Below, piece by piece: positions 1-6,739 of a stretch of DNA of 6,739 nucleotides (positions are counted from its first letter, which is position 1; every line of letters starts with the position of its first letter). Both the position numbers and the translations under genes were made by a program. A model generated the notes under the pieces. It saw only the letters and a program-made list of their open reading frames with translations. It did no database searches and was not told the origin of the DNA. The DNA lies in contig JAHEJE010000171.1 of NCBI GenBank assembly GCA_024639035.1, positions 1-6,739 on the forward strand. The letters are read 5' to 3'. The stretch comes from Alphaproteobacteria bacterium (lineage in GTDB: Bacteria; Pseudomonadota; Alphaproteobacteria; Rhizobiales; Aestuariivirgaceae).

Positions 1-105
1 AAACAAGAGCTCGATGCGGCAATCGCAAAGGCAATCGACCTCATCACCCCGCAAAACGCCATCAACTACTTTGCATCATGCGGATATCAAACCGATACAA
101 TATGA
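1..105 (+). CDS. IS630-family transposase, C-terminal end only (5' part outside window)
   Basis: Frame 1 is open from the first base to a TGA at 103-105 and gives 34 residues. They end in a segment resembling the C-terminal tail of IS630-type DDE transposases: a short helix (DAAIAKAIDLITPQNA), then an aromatic NYF and a CGY motif just before the stop. In those enzymes this tail follows the DDE catalytic domain, which here would lie left of the window, so no catalytic residue can be checked. The gene converges on the suc operon. Family assignment rests on recalled tail pattern alone. A related Tc1/mariner-like DDE_3 transposase is the main alternative. Confidence 0.6.
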   Translation, partial: KQELDAAIAKAIDLITPQNAINYFASCGYQTDTI

Positions 106-120
106 GCGGATTCTGCTCTA
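1..120 (+). mobile_element. Right end of a probable IS630-family insertion sequence
   Basis: The transposase tail stops at 105 and an imperfect palindrome (104-118, GAGC...GCTC, about 12 of 15 positions symmetric) follows at once, ending beside a TA at 119-120. IS630 elements insert at TA and duplicate it, and their terminal inverted repeats lie close to the transposase stop. I therefore place the right boundary at about 118-120. The other end and its inverted repeat are outside the window, so the exact boundary is inferred and could be off by several bases. Confidence 0.45.
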
Positions 121-226
121 GTGCCCGCATCGAGGGGCATTCCTCGAATTCGCCAAAGGTGTCCCACAGGTCAACAATCGGGTCGGCCTGGTTGAAGTCA
201 ACCCTGATGTTTACGGCCACGACCAT
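121..226 (-). pseudogene. Remnant of an unidentified coding sequence, cut by the IS end
   Basis: A minus-strand frame is open from the lpd stop codon to the presumed IS junction; it contains a possible TTG at 251-253 and an ATG at 224-226. From the ATG it reads VVAVNIRVDFNQADPIVDLW and continues acidic and aromatic to about residue 35, where IS sequence begins. The frame then carries on through the IS to a stop at about 62. About 26 of the 34 codons after the ATG end in G or C, as in genuine genes here. No good Shine-Dalgarno precedes the ATG. The IRVD...DPI..L pattern loosely recalls the C-terminus of DUF1028 proteins, but this is memory of a pattern and not a firm match. It could be the start of a short gene after lpd that the IS truncated, or the tail of a larger gene whose front was lost. 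Confidence 0.35.
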
Positions 227-268
227 GAATGTGCAGCACCCGAACTGAGCCAACCCGGAACGCCAACC

Positions 269-1675
269 TCACATATGAACGGCGCGGCCGGCGACGGCCA
301 TGGCGGCTTCTTTGACCGCCTCCGACAGGGTCGGGTGGGCGTGGCAGGTGCGGGCCAGGTCTTCGGCCGAGCCGCCGAATTCCATCAGCACGGCGGCCTC
401 GTGGATCAACTCGCCGGCCTGGGCGCCGAGGATGTGGACGCCGAGCACGCGGTCGGTTTTCTTGTCTGCGAGGACCTTGACGAAGCCATCCGTTGTCTGG
501 TTGGCCTTGGCGCGGCCGTTGGCCATGAAGGGGAACTTGCCGACGTTGTATTCGACGCCGGCCTCCTTCAGTTCTTCCTCTGTCTTGCCGACGGCGGCGA
601 TTTCGGGGGCGGTGTAGACGACGCCGGGGATGATGCCGTAATTCACATGGCCGGCCTGACCGGCGATGATTTCGGCAACGGCCAACCCCTCGTCTTCGGC
701 TTTGTGGGCCAGCATGGGGCCACGCACGCAATCGCCGATGGCATAGATGCCATCGACATTGGTCTTGAAGTGATCGTCGATGGCGACCATGCCGCGCTCG
801 GCCATGGTGACGCCGGCCTCTTCCAGCCCGAGGCCTTCAGTGTAGGGAACGCGGCCGATGGCGACCAGCACGGTGTCAGCGTCGATGGTTTCGGCATCGC
901 CGCCCTTGGCCGGTTCGACGGTGACCTTGACGCCGGACCTGGAGGTTTTGACGCCGGTGACCTTGGTCGACAGTTTGAAGTCGAAACCCTGGCGTTTGAG
1001 AAGGCGCTGGAAATTTTTGGCGACGTCGGCGTCCATGCCCGGCAGGATGCGGTCGAGGAATTCCACGACGGTGATCTTGGCGCCGAGGCGGGCCCAGACC
1101 GAGCCCAGTTCAAGGCCGATGACGCCGGCGCCGACGACGACGAGATGCTTGGGCACCTTGGGCAGCGCGATGGCGCCGGTCGAGGAAACAACCTGTTTCT
1201 CGTCGATCTCGATGTCCGGCAATTTAGCAACATCGGAGCCGGTGGCGATGACGATATTCTTGGTCTCGATGATCTGGGCATCGCCCTTATCGGGCGTCAC
1301 CTCGACCTTGCCCGCACCGAGAATTTTTCCGGTGCCGTGGAAAGCCGTGACCTTGTTCTTCTTGAACAGAAATTCGATGCCCTTGGTGTTACCGTCGATG
1401 GCCTCGTCCTTGAAGGCCAGAAGCTGCTTGTGGTCGAGCTTGGGTGCGGCGATCTTGATACCCATCCTGGCGAACTTGTGCCCGGCTTCCTCAAACAGTT
1501 CGGAGGCATGCAGCAGCGCCTTGGACGGGATGCAACCGACATTCAGACACGTCCCGCCATGGGTGGCGCGTTTTTCCACCACCGCGACCTTCATGCCCAG
1601 CTGCGCAGCGCGAATGGCGCAAACATAGCCACCGGGCCCGGTTCCGATAACGGTCAGGTCGAAGGTTTCAGACAT
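269..1675 (-). CDS. lpd: Dihydrolipoyl dehydrogenase (E3 of the 2-oxoglutarate dehydrogenase complex)
   Basis: This cytoplasmic flavoenzyme reoxidises the dihydrolipoyl arm of the E2 subunit and passes the electrons through FAD to NAD+. The 468 residues match the usual family length. An N-terminal FAD-binding glycine motif (GTGPGG, 11-16) is followed by the redox-active disulfide in GGTCLNVGCIPSK, with cysteines at 43 and 48. The NAD-binding Rossmann motif (GAGVIGLELGS) lies at about 182-192 and the second FAD contact (GIYAIGD) at 309-315. The C-terminal dimerisation domain ends in CHAHPTLSEA, with catalytic His447 and Glu452. The ATG at 1673-1675 is chosen because the FAD motif follows at the normal distance and a purine-rich ribosome binding site precedes it. 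It is the last gene of the cluster, 25 bp after sucB, so it is most likely dedicated to this complex; many alphaproteobacteria have a second lpd with the pyruvate dehydrogenase genes. Nothing looks damaged. Confidence 0.97.
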   Translation of the reverse strand: MSETFDLTVIGTGPGGYVCAIRAAQLGMKVAVVEKRATHGGTCLNVGCIPSKALLHASELFEEAGHKFARMGIKIAAPKLDHKQLLAFKDEAIDGNTKGIEFLFKKNKVTAFHGTGKILGAGKVEVTPDKGDAQIIETKNIVIATGSDVAKLPDIEIDEKQVVSSTGAIALPKVPKHLVVVGAGVIGLELGSVWARLGAKITVVEFLDRILPGMDADVAKNFQRLLKRQGFDFKLSTKVTGVKTSRSGVKVTVEPAKGGDAETIDADTVLVAIGRVPYTEGLGLEEAGVTMAERGMVAIDDHFKTNVDGIYAIGDCVRGPMLAHKAEDEGLAVAEIIAGQAGHVNYGIIPGVVYTAPEIAAVGKTEEELKEAGVEYNVGKFPFMANGRAKANQTTDGFVKVLADKKTDRVLGVHILGAQAGELIHEAAVLMEFGGSAEDLARTCHAHPTLSEAVKEAAMAVAGRAVHM

Positions 1676-1679
1676 CGTG

Positions 1680-1684
1680 CTCTC
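1680..1684 (-). promoter_or_regulatory. Ribosome binding site of lpd
   Basis: The 25-bp sucB-lpd gap read on the minus strand contains a purine run ending in GAGAG, four bases (CACG) before the lpd ATG. It supports the chosen start and translation from a shared sucB-lpd message. The spacing is slightly short, and the neighbouring AAGAAAG may contribute. Confidence 0.5.
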
Positions 1685-1700
1685 TTTCTTGTTCTTGGGC

Positions 1701-2909
<1,209 letters not shown>

Positions 2910-2912
2910 TTG

Positions 2913-2918
2913 TTCCCC
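2913..2918 (-). promoter_or_regulatory. Ribosome binding site of sucB
   Basis: In the 37-bp sucA-sucB gap the minus strand carries GGGGAA, three bases before the sucB ATG (five from the G run). An upstream out-of-frame ATG at 2918-2920 overlaps this run and would encode only four codons. Its TGA overlaps the sucB start as ATGA. The ATG at 2907-2909 is the right start because the lipoyl domain begins immediately. Confidence 0.5.
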
Positions 2919-2946
2919 ATGAATGCTTTTTCAGCGTGTTCCACTA

Positions 2947-5904
2947 TCAATCGTCGCGCAGGGCATCGTCAAGAAACCGCTTGAGCTGCTGAAGATGCTT
3001 GCTCATCAGGCCGCTGGCCGTGGCCGCCGAGGCCGGCCGGCCGGCATATCGCGGACGTTTGTTCTTGGCACCGATGTAGTTGAGTACCCATTCGATATTG
3101 GGTTGCACGAATGTCCAGCCACCCATGTTGTACGGTTCTTCCTGGCACCAGACGAATTCGGCGTTGGGGAACCGGGACAATTCGTTGACCAGTGCCCGGT
3201 GCGGAAATGGATAGAGCTGTTCGACACGCATCAGGTAGATGTCGTCGATCTTGCGATTGTTGCGCTCTTCCAGCAGGTCGAAATAGACCTTGCCGGTGCA
3301 CAGGACGACACGGCGGATTTTCTTGTCGTCGGTCAGCGTGGTTGCGCTATCGGGGTCGAGTTGAGCATCGTCCCAAAGCACCCGGTGAAAGGTCGATTCG
3401 GGGCCCATTTCCTCAAGTTTCGAGACGCAACGCTTGTGCCGCAGCAAGGATTTCGGCGTCATCAGGATCAGGGGCTTGCGAAAGTCGCGCCGCATCTGGC
3501 GACGCAGGATGTGAAAATAGTTGGCTGGCGTCGTGCAGTTGGCGACCTGCATGTTGTCTTCGGCACACATCTGCAGGAAGCGCTCAAGACGCGCCGAGGA
3601 ATGCTCGGGGCCCTGACCCTCATAGCCATGCGGCAACAGGCAAACGAGGCCGGACATGCGCAGCCACTTGCGCTCGCCGCAGGAAATGAACTGATCGAAC
3701 AGCACCTGGGCGCCGTTGGCGAAATCGCCGAACTGGGCTTCCCACAGTACCAGCGCGCGCGGCTCAGCGAGGGTGTAGCCATACTCATAGCCAAGCACTG
3801 CCTCTTCCGACAGCATCGAGTTGATGATCTCGATACGGGCCTGATCGGACTGGATGTAGTTGAGAGGGGTATGGCGCTGTTCGTTCTCCTGATCGACGAG
3901 AACCGCATGGCGCTGGGAAAACGTGCCGCGTTGGACATCCTGGCCCGACAGCCGCACCGGCACGCCTTCGACCAGCAATGTTCCGAAGGCGAGGCTCTCG
4001 GCGGTTGCCCAGTCGATGCCCTGCCCGTCTTCGATGGTCTTGCGACGGCCTGCCAGAATGCGCTGCAAGGTGCGGTGGAGCTTGAACTCCTTGCGCACCT
4101 CGGTCAGCCGCATGCCGACGTTGCTCAGGGTTTCCATGTCGACGCCGGTCTTGCCGCGGCGCGGATCGTCGCCGCTCTTGGTTGTCTTGATGCCTTGCCA
4201 ACGGCCATCGAGCCAGTCTGCCTTGTTGGGCTTGTAGTTATCGGCGGCCTCGAAGTCGCCGTCGAGGCGCTTGCGATAGGCGGTCTTCATTGCGTCGAAT
4301 TCTTTGGCCGACAACAAGCCCTGGTCGATCAGTCGCTTTGAATAGATCTGAACGGCGGTCTGGTGCTGCTTGATGCGCGAGTACATGCGCGGCTGGGTGA
4401 AGAACGGCTCATCCGACTCGTTGTGGCCGAAGCGGCGGTAGCAGAACATGTCGATGACCACCGGGCGGGCGAATGTCTGGCGGTACTCGGTGGCGATGCG
4501 CGCGGCATAGACGACCGCTTCGGGGTCGTCGCCGTTGACATGGAAAATCGGCGCCTCGATCATCTTGGCGACGTCTGAGGGATATGGCGACGAACGGGCC
4601 CAGATCGGGCTGGTGGTAAAACCGATCTGGTTGTTGACGATGAAGTGGATGGAGCCACCGCAGCGATGGCCGCGCAGGCCGGACAGGCCGAAGCATTCGG
4701 CGACCACGCCCTGGCCGGCAAAGGCGGCATCGCCGTGGATCAGCAGCGGCAGGACGTTGGTGCGCGGTTCGTCAGCGGCCTGGTCCTGCTTGGCGCGCGC
4801 CTTGCCGAGGACCACGGGATTTACGATTTCCAGATGCGACGGGTTGGCGGTCAACGACAGGTGGACGTCGTTGCCGTCGAACGTGCGGTCGGATGACGAA
4901 CCGAGGTGGTACTTCACGTCGCCGGATCCCTCGACCTCGTCGGGGGTCGACGAGCCGCCCTTGAATTCGTGGAACAGGGCCGTGTAGGGCTTGGCCATCA
5001 CGTTGGCGAGCACGTTCAGGCGGCCGCGGTGGGCCATGCCGAGGATGATGTCGTTGACGCCCATGGCGCCGCCGCGCTTGATGATCTGTTCGAGCGCCGG
5101 GATCATCGACTCGCCGCCGTCGAGGCCGAAACGCTTGGTGCCGGTGTATTTCAGGTTGAGAAAGTGTTCGAAGCCTTCAGCCTCGATCATCTTGCCCAGG
5201 ATCGCCTTCTTGCCGAATTCGGTAAAGGTGATCTCCTTGTCGGGACCTTCGATGCGTTTCTGGATCCACGACTTTTGCTCGGGATCGGAAATGTGCATGA
5301 ACTCGACACCCAGCGTCGAGCAGTAGGTCCGCTTGAGGATCGTCAGAATTTCACGGATTGTCGCGCGTTCCAGGCCGAGCACGAAATCGATGAATATCGG
5401 CCGGTCGAAGTCGTCCTCGGTGAAACCGTAGGAGGCGGGATCGAGCTCCGGCTGCGGGTCCGGTTTGCGCAGTTTCAACGGGTCAAGATCTGCTGCCAGG
5501 TGGCCGCGCATACGGTAGGCGCGGATCATCATCAGGGCGCGGACCGAATCCAGGGTCGCCTTGCGCAAACCCTCCTCATCGAGCGGCTGACCGGCGGCTT
5601 TCGCGGTGCCGTCTACCTTCGGCCGGATTTCAGCCTCAAGCGCGCTCCAGTCGCCGTCCAGCGCCGAAACCAATTCGCCGTTGACCTGCTGCGGCCAATC
5701 CTTGCGCTTCCAGGACGCGCCGCGGGCTTCCGCCTTGACCTGTTCAGCGTCGTCGGCGAGGCCGGAAAAGAATTCGCGCCACTCGGCGTCTAGCGATGTC
5801 GGGTCTTCCTGATACTGGGCGTAGAGTTGTTCGATGAATTGCGCGTTGCCGCCATACAAGAAAGATGTGCGCGCGAACACATCATTGGCGCTATCTTTGG
5901 ACAT
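2947..5904 (-). CDS. sucA: 2-oxoglutarate dehydrogenase E1 component (thiamine-diphosphate dependent)
   Basis: It decarboxylates 2-oxoglutarate using thiamine diphosphate and reductively succinylates the lipoyl arm of SucB, the rate-setting step of the complex. The 985 residues fit the alphaproteobacterial SucA range. The N-terminus has the E1o signature SFLYGGNAQFIEQLYAQY (about 14-31) followed by EWREFF. The catalytic histidine region HRGRLN is at 292-297 and NPSHLEIVNPVVLG at 354-367. The cofactor motif runs from GDAAF (391-395) to NNQIGFTT (424-431), with CYRRFGHNESDEP at 488-500. The pyrimidine-domain motifs SEEAVLGYEYGY (699-710) and HGYEGQGPEHSSARLERFLQ (759-778) are also present. The ATG at 5902-5904 places the YGGN motif at the expected depth, although only a weak AGAG precedes it. 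It lies 102 bp after sucD, with a hairpin between them. All hallmark residues are intact. Confidence 0.97.
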   Translation of the reverse strand: MSKDSANDVFARTSFLYGGNAQFIEQLYAQYQEDPTSLDAEWREFFSGLADDAEQVKAEARGASWKRKDWPQQVNGELVSALDGDWSALEAEIRPKVDGTAKAAGQPLDEEGLRKATLDSVRALMMIRAYRMRGHLAADLDPLKLRKPDPQPELDPASYGFTEDDFDRPIFIDFVLGLERATIREILTILKRTYCSTLGVEFMHISDPEQKSWIQKRIEGPDKEITFTEFGKKAILGKMIEAEGFEHFLNLKYTGTKRFGLDGGESMIPALEQIIKRGGAMGVNDIILGMAHRGRLNVLANVMAKPYTALFHEFKGGSSTPDEVEGSGDVKYHLGSSSDRTFDGNDVHLSLTANPSHLEIVNPVVLGKARAKQDQAADEPRTNVLPLLIHGDAAFAGQGVVAECFGLSGLRGHRCGGSIHFIVNNQIGFTTSPIWARSSPYPSDVAKMIEAPIFHVNGDDPEAVVYAARIATEYRQTFARPVVIDMFCYRRFGHNESDEPFFTQPRMYSRIKQHQTAVQIYSKRLIDQGLLSAKEFDAMKTAYRKRLDGDFEAADNYKPNKADWLDGRWQGIKTTKSGDDPRRGKTGVDMETLSNVGMRLTEVRKEFKLHRTLQRILAGRRKTIEDGQGIDWATAESLAFGTLLVEGVPVRLSGQDVQRGTFSQRHAVLVDQENEQRHTPLNYIQSDQARIEIINSMLSEEAVLGYEYGYTLAEPRALVLWEAQFGDFANGAQVLFDQFISCGERKWLRMSGLVCLLPHGYEGQGPEHSSARLERFLQMCAEDNMQVANCTTPANYFHILRRQMRRDFRKPLILMTPKSLLRHKRCVSKLEEMGPESTFHRVLWDDAQLDPDSATTLTDDKKIRRVVLCTGKVYFDLLEERNNRKIDDIYLMRVEQLYPFPHRALVNELSRFPNAEFVWCQEEPYNMGGWTFVQPNIEWVLNYIGAKNKRPRYAGRPASAATASGLMSKHLQQLKRFLDDALRDD

Positions 5905-6006
5905 TACTCTGTCAGCAGGCGGGGGTCCGCTCGCCGTCCTGTGGTGTTCCCGGTGGGCCGGCGCCGAACGGCGGCGCCGACTGCACTTTCACCATATACA
6001 CTTTGG
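5905..6006 (-). other. sucD-sucA intergenic region
   Basis: This is the longest gap in the operon (102 bp, against 37 and 25 bp further on). It holds one strong hairpin (5959-5979) and a weak purine stretch (AGAG, 5907-5910) just ahead of the sucA ATG. I see no clear sigma70 -35/-10 pair on the minus strand. The most AT-rich part, around 5990-6003 just after the sucD stop, gives GTGTATATGG, but no convincing -35 accompanies it. An internal sucA promoter cannot be excluded. Confidence 0.5.
5959..5979 (-). promoter_or_regulatory. GC-rich hairpin between sucD and sucA
   Basis: Two copies of the self-complementary octamer CGGCGCCG (5959-5966 and 5972-5979) flank a 5-nt loop. They give a perfect 8-bp all-GC stem, extendable by a G-U and a G-C pair. 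In the transcript it is followed by GCCCACCGGG and no U run, so it does not look like an intrinsic terminator. It could instead be an RNA-processing or 3'-stabilising structure, or a partial-attenuation element affecting the sucD to sucA+sucB ratio. The pairing is seen in the sequence. The role is inference. Confidence 0.45.
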
Positions 6007-6739
6007 CTAGCCTTTCAACAGATTAGCGAGCGTCGAGCCGAGGGTTGCGGGCGATGAAGCAACGGCAATGCCGGCGGACTTCAATGCCTCGATCTTGTCT
6101 CCGGCACCACCCTTGCCACCGGAGATAATGGCGCCGGCGTGGCCCATGCGACGGCCCGGCGGGGCGGTCAGTCCGGCAATGAAACCGACGATCGGTTTTT
6201 CGGTCTTCGACTGCTTGATGAAATCTGCAGCGTCCTCCTCGGCCGAGCCGCCGATTTCCCCGATCATGACAATCTGCTCGGTCTCGTCGTCCTTGAGGAA
6301 CTCCTCGAGGACGTCGATGAATTCGGTTCCCTTGACCGGGTCGCCGCCGATGCCGACGCAGGTCGACTGGCCAAGGCCGACATCGGTGGTCTGCTTTACG
6401 GCCTCATAGGTGAGCGTGCCGGAGCGCGACACCACGCCGACCGAACCCTTCAGGTGGATGTGGCCCGGCATGATGCCGATCTTGCATTCATCAGGGGTTA
6501 TGATGCCCGGGCAGTTGGGGCCTATGAGCCTGGTCTTGGAGCCGCACAGCGAGCGCTTGGCCTTGACCATGTCGAGCACCGGAATGCCCTCGGTGATGCA
6601 CACCACCAGTTCGATCTCCGCCTCGATCGCTTCCATGATCGAATCGGCGGCGAACGGTGGTGGGACATAGACGACACTGGCGTTGGCGCCGGTGGCCTCG
6701 CGGGCCTCGGCAACGGTGTCGTAGACCGGAAGGCTGGCG
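6007..6739 (-). CDS. sucD: Succinyl-CoA synthetase (ADP-forming) alpha subunit, N-terminus cut by window edge
   Basis: With the beta subunit SucC it converts succinyl-CoA, phosphate and a nucleoside diphosphate into succinate, CoA and the triphosphate, the step after 2-oxoglutarate dehydrogenase. The 243 visible residues begin at SLPVYDTVAEA, equivalent to about residue 49 of E. coli SucD. About 48 residues holding the first CoA-binding glycine motif therefore lie beyond the right edge. Visible motifs in order are VYVPPPFAADSI, CITEGIP, IGPNCPGIITP (about residues 72-82 of the fragment), SRSGTLTYEAV, GIGGDP and MIGEIGGSAEE. The phosphorylated active-site histidine is in RRMGHAGAI (codon at 6139-6141). 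The gene stops with TAG at 6007-6009. Projected full length of about 291 residues is normal. sucC is expected immediately upstream, outside the window. Confidence 0.97.
   Translation of the reverse strand, partial: ASLPVYDTVAEAREATGANASVVYVPPPFAADSIMEAIEAEIELVVCITEGIPVLDMVKAKRSLCGSKTRLIGPNCPGIITPDECKIGIMPGHIHLKGSVGVVSRSGTLTYEAVKQTTDVGLGQSTCVGIGGDPVKGTEFIDVLEEFLKDDETEQIVMIGEIGGSAEEDAADFIKQSKTEKPIVGFIAGLTAPPGRRMGHAGAIISGGKGGAGDKIEALKSAGIAVASSPATLGSTLANLLKG

Noticed and set aside
130..147. Possible terminator stem TCGAGG/CCTCGA with a 6-nt loop downstream of lpd
   Set aside because: The stem is only 6 bp, has no U tract on either strand and lies inside the coding-like remnant.
62..253. 63-codon minus-strand frame as one intact gene
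   Set aside because: Its last third or so runs through the transposase tail and IS end. Only the part right of about 121 has a claim to be host coding sequence, so it is listed as a remnant.
2923..4341. Plus-strand open frame (472 codons) antisense to the 3' part of sucA
   Set aside because: SucA motifs are intact on the opposite strand throughout. The plus-strand product shows no family motif and is explained by codon bias.
4906..5793. Plus-strand open frame (295 codons) antisense to the 5' part of sucA
   Set aside because: Same reason: it is a shadow of the conserved SucA N-terminal half, with no independent evidence of coding.

Overview
The window holds one end of a TCA-cycle operon on the minus strand. 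In transcription order (right to left) it contains sucD (5' end cut by the window edge), sucA, sucB and lpd. Together they encode the 2-oxoglutarate dehydrogenase complex (E1, E2, E3) and the alpha subunit of succinyl-CoA synthetase, which uses the complex's product. The order sucD-sucA-sucB-lpd, GC-rich third codon positions and protein sequences typical of the group point to an alphaproteobacterium. A Rhodospirillales-like lineage is my guess, but the window does not settle genus or order.

Layout: 6007-6739 is sucD, missing about 48 N-terminal residues. 5905-6006 is a 102-bp gap with a perfect GC-rich hairpin. 2947-5904 is sucA (985 codons). A 37-bp gap carries the sucB ribosome binding site, and sucB (402 codons) fills 1701-2909. 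A 25-bp gap carries the lpd ribosome binding site, and lpd (468 codons) fills 269-1675. All four frames are open, and every catalytic motif I looked for is present.

The left 268 bases are not housekeeping sequence. Bases 1-105 on the plus strand encode the last 34 residues of what looks like an IS630-family transposase. The element's right end probably lies near a TA dinucleotide at 119-120. Between that end and the lpd stop is a minus-strand frame with coding-like codon use (about 121-226). It looks like a gene remnant cut by the insertion. I see no convincing intrinsic terminator after lpd.

How the genes work together: SucA decarboxylates 2-oxoglutarate and passes the succinyl group to the lipoyl arm of SucB, which makes succinyl-CoA. 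Lpd reoxidises the dihydrolipoyl arm and makes NADH. SucCD converts succinyl-CoA to succinate with nucleoside triphosphate formation. I found no novel system. The points of interest are the IS junction with its disrupted neighbour and the sucD-sucA hairpin.
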